Positions 16,255-26,793 are shown, counted from the stretch's first letter. The stretch is 64,000 nucleotides of DNA from Falsiroseomonas sp050563545 (GCF_050563545.1 NZ_JBNXUM010000022.1:1-64000); one strand, 5' to 3'. Notes: generated by a model from the letters alone, not told the origin. A program made the numbers and translations.

Positions 16255-18311
16255 CAGGCTAGCCTGAGGCCCGCGAAGGTCCCGCCCTCAGCCGCGAGGC
16301 GCGCCAGCAGCGGCGCAGGCGCCAGGCTCTCGTCGCCGGTCGCCTTCGCGTAACCCGCCAGGCGGTCGGCGATGGCGCCGAGCCCCTGCGCATCCGCCCA
16401 GTGAATCGGGCCTCCGGTGAAGGCGGGCCAGTTGTAGCCATGCAGCCAGACCACGTCGATGTCGCCGGCGCGCGCGGCGATGCCTTCGTCCAGGATGCGC
16501 GCGCCCTCGTTCACCATGGGCAGCAGCAGGCGGTCGAGGATCTCCGCCTGGCCGATCGGGCGGCGCGCGACGCCGTGCTGCGCGGAAAGCCCCTCGATCA
16601 GTGCCGCGACTGCGGCGTCCGGCACGCCGGCGCGCGCGCCTTCGGGATAGAGATAATAGCCCTTGCCCGTCTTCTGGCCGAGGCGCCCGGCCTCCACCAG
16701 CGCGTCCGCCACCGGCGCCTTCTTCCCCGTGGCCTGGCGGATGCGCCAGCCGATGTCGAGGCCCGCCAGGTCGCCCATCGCGCAGGGCCCCATGCGGAAG
16801 CCGAAATCGGTCAGCGCCTTGTCCACCTGATCCGGCAGCGCGCCTTCCAGCAGCAGCGCCTCGACCTGCGCGGTGCGCTTCGCGAGCATGCGGTTGCCCA
16901 CGAAGCCGAAGCAGACGCCGACCACGACCGGCACCTTGCCGAGCCTGCGGCCGATCTCGGCGGCGGTCGCCAGCGCGTCCGGCGTGGTGTGCTTCGCGCG
17001 CACGACCTCCAGCAGCTTCATCACGTTGGCCGGCGAGAAGAAATGCATGCCCAGCACGTCGCCGGGCCGCGATGTCGCGGCGGCCATCTCGTCGATGTCC
17101 AGATAGGAGGTGTTGGAGGCGATGACCGCGCCGGGCCTGGCCACGCGATCCAGCGTGCCGAAGACCTGCTTCTTCAGGCCCATCTCCTCGAAGACGGCCT
17201 CGACGATGATGTCGGCCTCGTTGGCGGCTTCCAGGCCGACGGCGCCCTCGATCAGCGCCATGCGCGCGTCGCGCTTCTCGGGGGTCAGGCTGCCGCGCTT
17301 CACGCTCGCGTCGTAGGTGCCGCGGATGCGCTCGATGCCGCGCTGCATCGCGGCCTCGTCGGTCTCGATGACGCGGACGGGGATGCCGGCATTGGCGAAG
17401 CACATGGCGATGCCGGCGCCCATGGTCCCGGCGCCGAGCACGGCGGCGCGCCTGACCTCGCGCGGCCTGGTGCCGGCGGGGACGCCCGCGATCTTCGCGG
17501 CCTCTCGCTCCGCGAAGAAGACGTGGCGCAGCGCCTTGCTGCGGGGGTCCTCCAGCAGCGAGAGGAAGGCCCTGCGTTCCTTCGCCAGCGCCTGGTCGAA
17601 GGGCAGGTCGAAGCAGTCGCGCACGCTCTCGATCATGGCGGCGACCTGCGGCTCGGTCGCCGCGCGCTTCGCCAGTGCCGCGGCCTCCTTCTCGAAGGCC
17701 TCGCGGTCGCCGAGGCGGTCCTTGCGCTGCGACACCGGCGTGGGCAGCGGGCCCGCGGCCCTGGCGCGTGCGGCGGCGATCACGTCGTCGGCGACCTCGT
17801 CCACCAGCCCCGCAGCCAGCGCGGCCTTCGCGTCCAGGGGATCGCCGCCCGCCATCAGCTTCAGCGCCGCGGCCGCGCCCATCAGCCGCGGCGCGCGCTG
17901 CGTGCCGCCCGACCCCGGCAGCAGGCCGAGCTTCACCTCCGGCAGGCCGAGCTTCGCCCCGGGTACAGCGACGCGCGCAGCACAGGCCATCGCGACCTCG
18001 AGCCCCCCGCCCAGCGCCGCCGCGTGGATCGCGGCCACCACCGGCTTCGTCGCGCCGTCGATCAGCGCGATCAGTTCCGCCAGCGTCGGCGAAACCGGCG
18101 GCTTGCCGAATTCCGAGATGTCGGCGCCGGCGATCCAGGTCCGGCCCTCCGCCGCGATGACGATCCCGCGCACGGCGGCGTCGGCCATCCCGGCCTTCAC
18201 CGCGTCCGCCAGGCCGCCGCGCATGGCGGCCGACAGCGCGTTCACCGGCGGGTTCGCGATGGTGGCGACGGCGATGCCGTCCACGACGTCGTACCGCACC
18301 GGCCCGGCCAT
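16254..18311 (-). CDS. Bifunctional enoyl-CoA hydratase / 3-hydroxyacyl-CoA dehydrogenase
   Basis: This 685-residue protein is FadJ/PimF-like. Residues 1-190 are an enoyl-CoA hydratase domain with the oxyanion-hole segment IHAAALGGGLEVAMAC and the PEVKLGLLPGSGG loop carrying one catalytic Glu. Residues from about 290 form an NAD-dependent 3-hydroxyacyl-CoA dehydrogenase with VLGAGTMGAGIAMCFANAGI. The ATG at 18311 follows GAGGGAGGG and starts the conserved domain, so the longer upstream frame is discarded. It is the first gene of the operon that continues with the ligase, pimC and pimD, and would catalyse the second and third steps of beta-oxidation. No thiolase follows it. Confidence 0.88.
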   Translation of the reverse strand: MAGPVRYDVVDGIAVATIANPPVNALSAAMRGGLADAVKAGMADAAVRGIVIAAEGRTWIAGADISEFGKPPVSPTLAELIALIDGATKPVVAAIHAAALGGGLEVAMACAARVAVPGAKLGLPEVKLGLLPGSGGTQRAPRLMGAAAALKLMAGGDPLDAKAALAAGLVDEVADDVIAAARARAAGPLPTPVSQRKDRLGDREAFEKEAAALAKRAATEPQVAAMIESVRDCFDLPFDQALAKERRAFLSLLEDPRSKALRHVFFAEREAAKIAGVPAGTRPREVRRAAVLGAGTMGAGIAMCFANAGIPVRVIETDEAAMQRGIERIRGTYDASVKRGSLTPEKRDARMALIEGAVGLEAANEADIIVEAVFEEMGLKKQVFGTLDRVARPGAVIASNTSYLDIDEMAAATSRPGDVLGMHFFSPANVMKLLEVVRAKHTTPDALATAAEIGRRLGKVPVVVGVCFGFVGNRMLAKRTAQVEALLLEGALPDQVDKALTDFGFRMGPCAMGDLAGLDIGWRIRQATGKKAPVADALVEAGRLGQKTGKGYYLYPEGARAGVPDAAVAALIEGLSAQHGVARRPIGQAEILDRLLLPMVNEGARILDEGIAARAGDIDVVWLHGYNWPAFTGGPIHWADAQGLGAIADRLAGYAKATGDESLAPAPLLARLAAEGGTFAGLRLA

Positions 18312-18435
18312 GCGCCTGTCCCTCCCTCGACTTCCCTCTCCTTCGCCCAGCCCCCCAGGCCGGTCAAGGCGCACGGCATGGACGGCGCCGCGCCCGGGCG
18401 GCATCTTCCGACCGCCCCATCAGCCGGACCCGTCC
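18312..18435. promoter_or_regulatory. Divergent control region, pim-like operon / nitronate monooxygenase
   Basis: These 124 bases separate two divergent first genes. The minus-strand gene has a strong ribosome-binding site (GAGGGAGGG). The region is pyrimidine-rich on the plus strand up to about 18360. I see no clear -35/-10 pair or palindromic operator. Confidence 0.4.
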
Positions 18436-19377
18436 ATGGCGCTGCCGCCCGTCCTGTCCTCCCTCGCGCTGCCCGTGATCGCGGCGCCGATGTTCATCGT
18501 CTCCAACCCCGATCTCGTGATCGCGCAATGCAAGGGCGGGGTCGTCGGGTCCTTCCCCGCGCTGAACGCGCGCCCGAAGGAGGAGCTGGATGGCTGGCTG
18601 TCGCGCATCGGCGAGGCGCTGAGACCGGGCGACGCGCCCTTCGCGGTCAACCAGATCGTCCATCACACCAACGACCGGCTCGACCACGACCTGCAGGCCT
18701 GCGAGCGCCATCGCGTCCCGATGATTATCACCTCGCTGCGCGCGCCGGGTGAGGTCGTGGACGCCGTCCACGCCTGGGGCGGCATCGTCTTCCACGACGT
18801 GACCAACATCCGCCACGCCGCCAAGGCGCTGGAAGCCGGGGTGGACGGGCTGATCCTGGTCGCGGCCGGGGCCGGCGGGCATGCCGGCATGCTGTCCCCC
18901 TTCGCCCTCGTGGCCGAGGTCCGGAAGATCTGGGACGGCCCGATCGCGCTCTCGGGAGCGATCACCCGCGGCAGCCAGGTGCTCGCCGCGCAGGCCATGG
19001 GCGCTGACTTCGCCTATGTCGGCACGCGATTCATCGCGACCGCCGAGGCCAACGCGGCCGAGGGCTACAAGCGGATGATCGTCGAGGCCAGCGCGGCCGA
19101 CGTCGTCTACACCCCCTACTTCACCGGCGTGCACGGCAACTACCTCAAGCCCTCGATCGCCGCGCAGGGGCTGGACCCCGACAACCTTCCCGCGGCCGAC
19201 AAGACCAAGATGAGCTTCGGCTCCGGCCATGTCCGGGCCTGGCGCGACATCTGGGGCTCGGGCCAGGGCGTCGGCTCGATCGAGGACGCGCCGCCGGCAG
19301 CCGAGGTCATCGCGCGCCTCAAGCGCGAATACGCCGAGGCCAAGACAATGCTTTGCGCGCCTCCGGCGCGACGTTGA
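18436..19377 (+). CDS. Nitronate monooxygenase (2-nitropropane dioxygenase) family protein
   Basis: This 313-residue FMN TIM-barrel protein has the family's N-terminal LPVIAAPMF, the phosphate-binding GPIALSGAITRGSQVLAAQA and YVGTRFIATAEA segments, and the catalytic His149 in AAGAGGHAG. The family oxidises alkyl nitronates such as propionate-3-nitronate, but many members have no assigned substrate. The gene is the first on the plus strand after the divergent pim-like operon and probably stands alone; the next gene begins 61 bases later with its own ribosome-binding site. A role in detoxification is the default reading from the family. Confidence 0.85.
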   Translation: MALPPVLSSLALPVIAAPMFIVSNPDLVIAQCKGGVVGSFPALNARPKEELDGWLSRIGEALRPGDAPFAVNQIVHHTNDRLDHDLQACERHRVPMIITSLRAPGEVVDAVHAWGGIVFHDVTNIRHAAKALEAGVDGLILVAAGAGGHAGMLSPFALVAEVRKIWDGPIALSGAITRGSQVLAAQAMGADFAYVGTRFIATAEANAAEGYKRMIVEASAADVVYTPYFTGVHGNYLKPSIAAQGLDPDNLPAADKTKMSFGSGHVRAWRDIWGSGQGVGSIEDAPPAAEVIARLKREYAEAKTMLCAPPARR

Positions 19378-19438
19378 CCCGCGGCGCGTCGCACGCGTAG
19401 CGTTTCCCCCAGGGGCACCAGAACCCAGGAGGAAGCGC

Positions 19439-21025
19439 ATGCACCGTCGTTCGTTCATGGCCGGCACCGCCGGCCTGGCCGCCGCGCCTTTCGCGCCGGC
19501 CATCGCGCAGCCCGCGCGGGCCGCCACGCTGCGCTTCGTGCCGCAGGCCAACCTCACCGCGCTCGATCCCATCTGGACGACGGCGATCGTCACCCAGATG
19601 CATGGCTACCACGTCTGCGACACGCTCTATGCGCTGGACAGCAACCTCCGGCCGCAGCCACAGATGGCGCAGGGGCACGAGGTCACGCCGGACGGCCGGA
19701 CCTGGAAGATCACGCTGCGCGAGTCCTTACGCTTCCACGACGGCGAGCCCGTCCGCGCGCGGGACTGCACGGCCTCGCTCTCGCGCTGGGCGAAGCGCGA
19801 TCCGTTCGGCCAGATCCTGGCCGCGGTCGTGGACGACTGGGGCGCGCCGTCCGACCGCGTCATCGAGATCAAGCTGAAGCGCCCCTTCCCACTGATGCTC
19901 GATGCGCTCGCCAAGCCGGACGCCAACGTCCCCTTCATCATGCCCGAACGCCTGGCGCGCACCGACGCCAATACCCAGGTCAGCGAGGTCGTCGGCAGCG
20001 GCCCGTATCGCTTCGTGCCCGGCGAGTTCGTCTCGGGCAGCCGCGTCGTCTACGTCAAGAACGACGCCTATGTCCCGCGCGGCGAGCCCGCGAGCGGCGC
20101 GGCGGGCGGAAAGGTCGCAAACTTCCCGCGGATTGAGTGGCACATCCTGCCCGACCCCGCGACCGCGGCCGCTGCGCTGCAGGCCGGCGAGGTGGACTGG
20201 CTGGAGCAGCCGCTGTCCGACCTGATCCCGACGTTGCAGCGCAACCGCAACATCGAGATCGGCGTGCTGAACGAGCCCGGCATCATGTCGATCATGCGGC
20301 TCAACCACCTCCAGGCGCCCTTCAACAACCCGAAGGTCCGCCAGGCCGTCGCCCTCGCGGTGGACCAGGACGAGTACATGCGGGCCACGCTCGGCGACGA
20401 CCGCAGCGTCTGGCGGCAGTGCCGGAGCCTCTTTCCCTGCGGCACGCCGCTCGGCACCGAGGATCTGTCGGAGCTCAACGCCCCGCCGCGCAGCCTGGAC
20501 CGCGCGCGGGCCGCGCTCGCCGCCAGCGGCTACAACAACGAGAAGGTCGTCATCATCAACCCCACGGACTTCCCGCTGATCGGCCCGCACGGCCAGATCA
20601 CCGCGGACCGGCTGCGGCGCATCGGCTTCAACGTGGAGCTCGCCGAGACGGACTGGGGCACGGTGGTGCAGCGCCGCGTGCGGACCGAGCCCACGGACCG
20701 CGGCGGCTGGTCCATCTTCCACACCTTCGGCTCCTCGCTCGCCTACCTGAACCCGGCCGTCAGCAGCCTGGTGAAGGGGCCGGGCGCGGTCGGCTGGTTC
20801 GGCTGGTACGACAGCCCGCGCGCGCAGGAACTCGTCCAGGCCTGGCTCGATTCGACCGACGCGGCCCAGCAGCTGCGGCTGGCGAACGAGCTCAACAAGC
20901 TCGCCCAGGACGACGTGGCGACCATCCCGCTCGGCCAGTTCCAGATCCGCAACGCCTGGCGGCGCAGCATCACGGGGCTGCTGAAGGGGTCGATGCCCTA
21001 TCCCTGGGGCGTCAGGCCGGCTTGA
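19439..21025 (+). CDS. ABC transporter substrate-binding protein, dipeptide/oligopeptide type
   Basis: This 528-residue family 5 solute-binding protein starts with a twin-arginine-like signal, MHRRSFMAGTAGLAAAPFAP, ending at AIAQPARAA. The mature protein has LRFVPQANLTALDPIWTT, LRESLRFHDGEPVRARDC and a C-terminal WRRSITGLLKG segment typical of DppA/OppA-like receptors. These bind peptides, nickel-chelates, opines or sugars in the periplasm. No permease or ATPase genes accompany it, so it is an orphan receptor that would need to share a DppBCDF-like transporter encoded elsewhere. The start has an excellent ribosome-binding site, AGGAGGAAG. Family identity is clear; ligand is unknown. Confidence 0.87.
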   Translation: MHRRSFMAGTAGLAAAPFAPAIAQPARAATLRFVPQANLTALDPIWTTAIVTQMHGYHVCDTLYALDSNLRPQPQMAQGHEVTPDGRTWKITLRESLRFHDGEPVRARDCTASLSRWAKRDPFGQILAAVVDDWGAPSDRVIEIKLKRPFPLMLDALAKPDANVPFIMPERLARTDANTQVSEVVGSGPYRFVPGEFVSGSRVVYVKNDAYVPRGEPASGAAGGKVANFPRIEWHILPDPATAAAALQAGEVDWLEQPLSDLIPTLQRNRNIEIGVLNEPGIMSIMRLNHLQAPFNNPKVRQAVALAVDQDEYMRATLGDDRSVWRQCRSLFPCGTPLGTEDLSELNAPPRSLDRARAALAASGYNNEKVVIINPTDFPLIGPHGQITADRLRRIGFNVELAETDWGTVVQRRVRTEPTDRGGWSIFHTFGSSLAYLNPAVSSLVKGPGAVGWFGWYDSPRAQELVQAWLDSTDAAQQLRLANELNKLAQDDVATIPLGQFQIRNAWRRSITGLLKGSMPYPWGVRPA

Positions 21026-21122
21026 CGAAGGCTTCGCGCAACTATCCGCGCGGTGAAGAGTAGGACAGGGGCGGGGTAAGGCCGAGACAGGCCGCCCGCA
21101 GCCTCGTTACGAAAGGGCTGTC

Positions 21123-22496
<1,374 letters not shown>

Positions 22497-22497
22497 G

Positions 22498-23607
22498 TCA
22501 GCCCCGGCGGGCGATCACCGCGACGGGCCCGCCGCCGTCGGGGCCCTGGTGCTCGGCGCCGCCGCTGACGAAGAGGTCAGTGCGGCCGACCGCCGCGGCG
22601 ATCACGCCGCCGACCAGCGCGCGGGCGTGGCGGGTCGCGTTGATGTCGCTATCGTCCCACATGATGTGGCGGCGGCCGCGGATGACGCCGGAGGAGGACG
22701 GCTCCGCCTTCGCCAGCACGGCGACCACGCGGTCGCGATCGGCTTCGGCAAGCTGGCCTCCGTTCGGATCGAGGCCGGCGGCGCGCAGCGCGGCGTGCAC
22801 AGCGGGGAGGTCGATGGCATCCGCCATGACGTCGTGCGCGATCACAAGGTCGCCCGTCCAGTCGCGGCTGTTGCCCATCACCACGATCTCGTTGCGCAGC
22901 AGCTCGACGCCGGCCGAGCAGCTCGCGCGGCCGGAGAAGAGCGACCAGTCGGCGCCGACCGCGGCGTCCGACAGCGCGGCCTCGTCCACCTCGCCCAGCG
23001 CCAGCGCGACGCCGAGCGCGGAGGCCCCGCGCGAGAGGCCCATGGAGTGGTAGGTGTCGTCCGTCGCGACCGTCTTGCCGCGCCGCCTCGCCGCCGCAAT
23101 GCGCTCGCTGGTCAGCAGCGGGCATTTCACCTGGACGTAGTGCACGTCGGCGGGGTCCGCGATGCCGGCCTCGCGCATGGCCTGGCGCACCGCATCCGCC
23201 GTGGCGCGCACCTGCGCCAGGCGCCCCAGCTCCTCCGGCGCGAAATCCGCGGTGAAGGCGGTGCCGAGCGCGAGCGCCGGCGGGCCCGCGGGCGCGGCCT
23301 CCTCGCGCACGGCGAAGACGAGGAAATGCGGGGACAGGCCGCCCTCCGTCCCGCCCGACATCACCATCGCAACGCGCGCCGCGACGGCCTCTGCCGTCGA
23401 GCCCGTCCGCGCGGCGAGCATGTGGCTGAGCGCCTCGACGGCATAGGCGCGGGTGAAGTCGTTGACGCAGCCATTGCCCTCGGTCTTGCCGAGGATGGCG
23501 ACGACCTCCTCCGGCTTCAGTGCGCCTGAATCGAACAGGGCGGCGACGGCGGCGGCGTCGCCGGGGTGGCGCGCGGCGACGCGGTGGACCAGGGCACGGC
23601 GGGGCAT
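22498..23607 (-). CDS. Ring-opening amidohydrolase, cyanuric acid amidohydrolase/barbiturase family
   Basis: This 369-residue protein belongs to the small AtzD/barbiturase family, a fold made of three similar domains each giving a Lys-Ser pair. The pairs visible are Lys41 (GKTEGN) with Ser84 (SGGTEGG), Lys161 (VKCPL) with Ser231 (ASCSAG), and Lys300 (AKAEPSSSG) with Ser348 (VSGGAEHQGPDGGG). The family opens the ring of cyanuric acid or barbituric acid; sequence inspection alone does not tell me which. No biuret hydrolase, allophanate hydrolase or ureidomalonase gene is in the window. It lies 10 bases after the AI-2E family transporter gene on the same strand. Confidence 0.88.
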   Translation of the reverse strand: MPRRALVHRVAARHPGDAAAVAALFDSGALKPEEVVAILGKTEGNGCVNDFTRAYAVEALSHMLAARTGSTAEAVAARVAMVMSGGTEGGLSPHFLVFAVREEAAPAGPPALALGTAFTADFAPEELGRLAQVRATADAVRQAMREAGIADPADVHYVQVKCPLLTSERIAAARRRGKTVATDDTYHSMGLSRGASALGVALALGEVDEAALSDAAVGADWSLFSGRASCSAGVELLRNEIVVMGNSRDWTGDLVIAHDVMADAIDLPAVHAALRAAGLDPNGGQLAEADRDRVVAVLAKAEPSSSGVIRGRRHIMWDDSDINATRHARALVGGVIAAAVGRTDLFVSGGAEHQGPDGGGPVAVIARRG

Positions 23608-23617
23608 CCCGGTTCCT

Positions 23618-24694
23618 TCAGTCCATCCGCTCGGGCTTGCGCCAGGCCCGCAGCATCACGAGGCCCACGGCCAGCAGCACCGGCCCGATGAAGAGGCCGA
23701 GGAAGCCGAAGGCGACGAAGCCGCCGAAGACGCCGATGATGACGATGCTGAGCGGCATGTCCACGCCGCGCCTGATCAGCAGCGGCCGCAGCAGGTTGTC
23801 GCTGGACGAGATGGCGCCAACCCCCCACAGCCCCATGAAGATCGCCCATCCCAGGCTGCCCTGGTCGTAGAGCCACCAGGCCGCGCCGCCCCACAGCACC
23901 ACGATCAACGGCGAGAGCACCTGGCTGATCGAGAAGACGAAGGTCAGGAAGCCCAGCAGCGGCGCCGCCGGGATGCCCGCGATCGCGTAGCCGATCGCCG
24001 CCATCACCCCCTGCCAGATCGAGGTCCCGACCACGCCATAGGCCACGCTGCGCACGGCTCCCCCGGCGGTTTCGAGGGATTCCACCCCGGTCGGGCCGCC
24101 GAGCCTGGCCGCGGCGTCGCGCAGGCTGTCGGCGATCTCCTCGCCCGTGGTCCAGAACATCGCGGCGACGACCAGCGCCAGCAGCATCTGAAGCAGGCTG
24201 TCGGCCAGGCCGCTGGCGACGTTCAGCAGGATGGTCTGGAAACGCGCGAGGTAGGGCGTTGCCAGCGAGGCAAGATTGCCGCGGGCATTCGCGACATGCG
24301 TCCAGGCCGCGGCGGCGGGTTCGCCGACCAGCGGCAAGGTGGCGATCCAGTCGGGCGCGGTGGCCGGCGCGCTGGCGATGGCCTGCTGGGCCCGGGCCGT
24401 GCCGGCATTGATCGCCTCGATCAGGCCCGGCGCGACGGCGATGGTGGGCAGGACGATGGCCGCGACCACGAGGATGCTCAGCAGCGTGGCCGCGAGCGCC
24501 GGGCGGATGCCCTTCCCCACCATCCAGTCCCGCACGGGCCAGAGCGCGATGGCCAGGATCGCGCCGAACATGATGGCGGTGGCGAAGGGCTGCAGCGTTG
24601 CGAGGATGCCGAGCAGCACCACGCCCACCGCGACCAGCGCCATGCCGCGCTCGATCAGGTGCCTGAGGCCGGGCTCCGCCGGTTGCTGGTCCAT
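23618..24694 (-). CDS. AI-2E family (PerM/TqsA-type) membrane transporter
   Basis: This 358-residue integral membrane protein has about eight hydrophobic segments in the arrangement of the AI-2E exporter family. There is an N-terminal pair of helices, a long central region with VGEPAAAAWTHVANARGN, and a C-terminal cluster containing FLTFVFSISQVLSPLIVVLW and the VFGGFVAFGFLGLFIGPVLL motif. Family members export small molecules or act as sodium/proton antiporters, and most are uncharacterised. It lies between gatB and the AtzD-family gene on the same strand, 53 bases after the former and 10 before the latter. Whether it moves the substrate or product of the amidohydrolase is speculative. Confidence 0.85.
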   Translation of the reverse strand: MDQQPAEPGLRHLIERGMALVAVGVVLLGILATLQPFATAIMFGAILAIALWPVRDWMVGKGIRPALAATLLSILVVAAIVLPTIAVAPGLIEAINAGTARAQQAIASAPATAPDWIATLPLVGEPAAAAWTHVANARGNLASLATPYLARFQTILLNVASGLADSLLQMLLALVVAAMFWTTGEEIADSLRDAAARLGGPTGVESLETAGGAVRSVAYGVVGTSIWQGVMAAIGYAIAGIPAAPLLGFLTFVFSISQVLSPLIVVLWGGAAWWLYDQGSLGWAIFMGLWGVGAISSSDNLLRPLLIRRGVDMPLSIVIIGVFGGFVAFGFLGLFIGPVLLAVGLVMLRAWRKPERMD

Positions 24695-24747
24695 CGCGAA
24701 TCGCAGGCCCCAAGAAGCTACCGGGCGACGATACCGCGACAGGCGCG

Positions 24748-26196
24748 TCAGCCCAGCAGCTTCTTCACCACCTCGTTCACCAGGGCCGGATTTCCCTTGC
24801 CCTGCATGGCCTTCATCGTCTGGCCGACGAAGAAGCCGAAGAGCTTGTCCTTGCCGGAGCGGTATTCCGCGACCTTGTCGGCGTTCTTCGCGAGGACGTC
24901 GGCGACCGCGGCCTCGATCGCGCCGGTGTCGGTGACCTGCTTCAGGCCGCGCTCCTCCACGATCGCGCCGGGGGCCTTGCCCGTCTCGATCATGATCTCG
25001 AAGACGTCTTTCCCGAGTTTCCCGCTGAGTGTTCCGTCAGCGATGAGGTCGAGCAGCGCACCCAGGCTCTCCGCCGTCACCGGCGGGTCGGCGATATCGC
25101 GCTTGAGCCGGTTCAGCGCGGCGAAGAAGTCGCCGGTCACCCAGTTCGCGGCGAGCTTGGCGTCGCGGCCCTTGGCGACGGTCTCGTAGAAGGCGGCGGT
25201 CTCCTTCTCCAGCGTCAGGACATGCGCGTCATATGGCGTGAGGCCCATCGCGACGTAGCGCGCGCGGCGGACGTCCGGCAGTTCGGGCAGCGAGGCCTTC
25301 AGCTGCTCCACCCAGTTCGGCTCCAGCACCAGCGGGGGCAGGTCGGGCTCGGGGAAGTAGCGGTAGTCATGCGCGTCTTCCTTGCTGCGCATGGACCTGG
25401 TCGTGCCGCGCTGCGTGTCGAAGAGCCGCGTCTCCTGCTCCACCGTGCCGCCGCTCTCCCAGACCTCGATCTGGCGGCGCGCCTCGGCCTCGACGGCCTG
25501 CATGACGAACTTCACGGAGTTGACGTTCTTCACCTCGCAGCGCGTGCGGTAGCCCTCGCCGGCCTTGCGGACGGAGACGTTGACGTCGGCACGCATGCTG
25601 CCCTCGTCCATGTTGCCGTCGCAGGTGCCGAGGTAGCGCAGGATCTGGCGCAGCTTGGTGAGGTACGCGCCCGCTTCCTCGGGGGAGCGCATGTCGGGTT
25701 CCGACACGATCTCCATCAGCGCGACGCCGCTGCGGTTGAGGTCGATAAGGGACTTGGTGGGGTGCTGGTCGTGCATCGACTTGCCGGCATCCTGCTCGAG
25801 GTGTAGGCGCGTGATGCCGATGGTCTTCTTCGATCCGTCCGCCAGCTCGATCCCGATCTCGCCCTTGCCGACGATGGGGTGCGCGTACTGGCTGATCTGA
25901 TAGCCCTGCGGCAGGTCGGCGTAGAAGTAGTTCTTCCGGTCGAAGCGGGACCACAGGTTGATCTCGGCATGCAGCCCGAGTCCCGTGCGCACGGCCTGCG
26001 CCACGCATTCCTGGTTGATCACCGGCAGCATGCCGGGGAAGCCCGCGTCGATGAAGGACACCTGGCTGTTCGGCTCCGCGCCGAAGGCGGTGGCGGCGCC
26101 GGAAAACAGCTTGGAGTTCGAGATGACCTGGGCATGGACTTCCAGCCCGATCACCAGCTCCCAGGGGCCGGTGTTGCCTTCAATGGTGTAGCTCAT
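24748..26196 (-). CDS. gatB: Aspartyl/glutamyl-tRNA amidotransferase subunit B
   Basis: This 482-residue protein is GatB. It begins with the conserved WELVIGLEVHAQV, then SKLFSGAATAFGAEPNSQVS and KNYFYADLPQGYQISQ, and ends in the helical YqeY-like tail FFVGQTMKAMQGKGNPALV. It phosphorylates misacylated Glu-tRNA(Gln) or Asp-tRNA(Asn), which GatA-derived ammonia then amidates. The gene overlaps the preceding small open reading frame by 17 bases. gatC and gatA lie upstream on the same strand, with the small gene between gatA and gatB. Confidence 0.97.
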   Translation of the reverse strand: MSYTIEGNTGPWELVIGLEVHAQVISNSKLFSGAATAFGAEPNSQVSFIDAGFPGMLPVINQECVAQAVRTGLGLHAEINLWSRFDRKNYFYADLPQGYQISQYAHPIVGKGEIGIELADGSKKTIGITRLHLEQDAGKSMHDQHPTKSLIDLNRSGVALMEIVSEPDMRSPEEAGAYLTKLRQILRYLGTCDGNMDEGSMRADVNVSVRKAGEGYRTRCEVKNVNSVKFVMQAVEAEARRQIEVWESGGTVEQETRLFDTQRGTTRSMRSKEDAHDYRYFPEPDLPPLVLEPNWVEQLKASLPELPDVRRARYVAMGLTPYDAHVLTLEKETAAFYETVAKGRDAKLAANWVTGDFFAALNRLKRDIADPPVTAESLGALLDLIADGTLSGKLGKDVFEIMIETGKAPGAIVEERGLKQVTDTGAIEAAVADVLAKNADKVAEYRSGKDKLFGFFVGQTMKAMQGKGNPALVNEVVKKLLG

Positions 26197-26668
26197 GGCC
26201 TCGTTCCTTCTCGGCCCAGTCGAAGACTTTCTGCTGCTCGTCGCGGAGGAAGGCGACGGGATCTCTCACGCGCACGCCAAGGCGCACCACCATGGCCGTG
26301 AAGCCGGCGAGCGTGCGGCCTTCCATGCGCCCCGACGCCACCAGGTGCTTGTTGACCACGATCGCCGAGAGCAGCGGCCCGCCGCGCTCCAGCGACCAGG
26401 CGCAGATCGCGAAGAGATGCGGGTCCATGCGCGGACGTGCAGCGTTCCAGGGCAGGAAGCTGGCCGCGGCCACGTCGCTGTAGGAAAGGCAGCGGCGCTG
26501 CTCCGCCGCGGCGCGGATGGCCGCGAGGCTGCGGCCGAAGTCGAGGCGGCCCGCGTCAACGGTGGCGCCCAGGGGGTCGGGTGAACCTCTCTCCCCCTGC
26601 GCGTCCAAACCCGCTCCCCCTCGCAAGCGGACAGGGATGGGTGAGGGGGTATCAGCCGCCGCAATCAT
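26180..26668 (-). CDS. Small conserved-looking protein between gatA and gatB, N-terminus partly repeat-derived
   Basis: The convincing part of this 162-residue protein is its last 120 residues, from LDFGRSLAAIRAAAEQRRCL to the end, with balanced composition and a helical look (LFAICAWSLERGGPLLSAIV, FLRDEQQKVFDWAEKERG). I do not recognise its family. The first 40 residues translate a GC-rich palindromic element (26585-26655). No ATG, GTG or TTG lies closer to the conserved part, so the ATG at 26668 is the only reasonable start. It overlaps gatB by 17 bases. Either the native start was lost when the repeat entered, or the repeat now supplies the N-terminus. Confidence 0.55.
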   Translation of the reverse strand: MIAAADTPSPIPVRLRGGAGLDAQGERGSPDPLGATVDAGRLDFGRSLAAIRAAAEQRRCLSYSDVAAASFLPWNAARPRMDPHLFAICAWSLERGGPLLSAIVVNKHLVASGRMEGRTLAGFTAMVVRLGVRVRDPVAFLRDEQQKVFDWAEKERGHELHH

Positions 26669-26780
26669 CGCCGACAAGCGTTTCGCGCTTCTCCCCTCGC
26701 CCGCTCCGCCTGGGCGCTGCGCGCCAAGGCTGCGCGACCCTCTCTCCCCACCGGGGGGCGAGGGTGCGAAAGAGGACGCG
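26585..26780. repeat. GC-rich palindromic element(s) between gatA and gatB
   Basis: Two adjacent units are seen. The first (about 26605-26652) resembles half of the element at 4655-4775: a GCAAGCGG core followed by AGGGATGGGTGAGGGGGT. The second (about 26690-26775) contains a hairpin of CCCTCTCTCCCC and GGGGGGCGAGGG around ACC and a smaller GGCGCTGCGCGCC palindrome. The first unit lies inside the small coding sequence, the second between it and gatA. Confidence 0.55.
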
Positions 26781-26793
26781 CTGCGGTCGATCG

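Noticed and set aside
18436..21025. Reading the nitronate monooxygenase and the dipeptide-type binding protein genes as one operon
   Set aside because: A 61-base gap with a separate strong ribosome-binding site and no functional link; co-transcription is possible but not supported.
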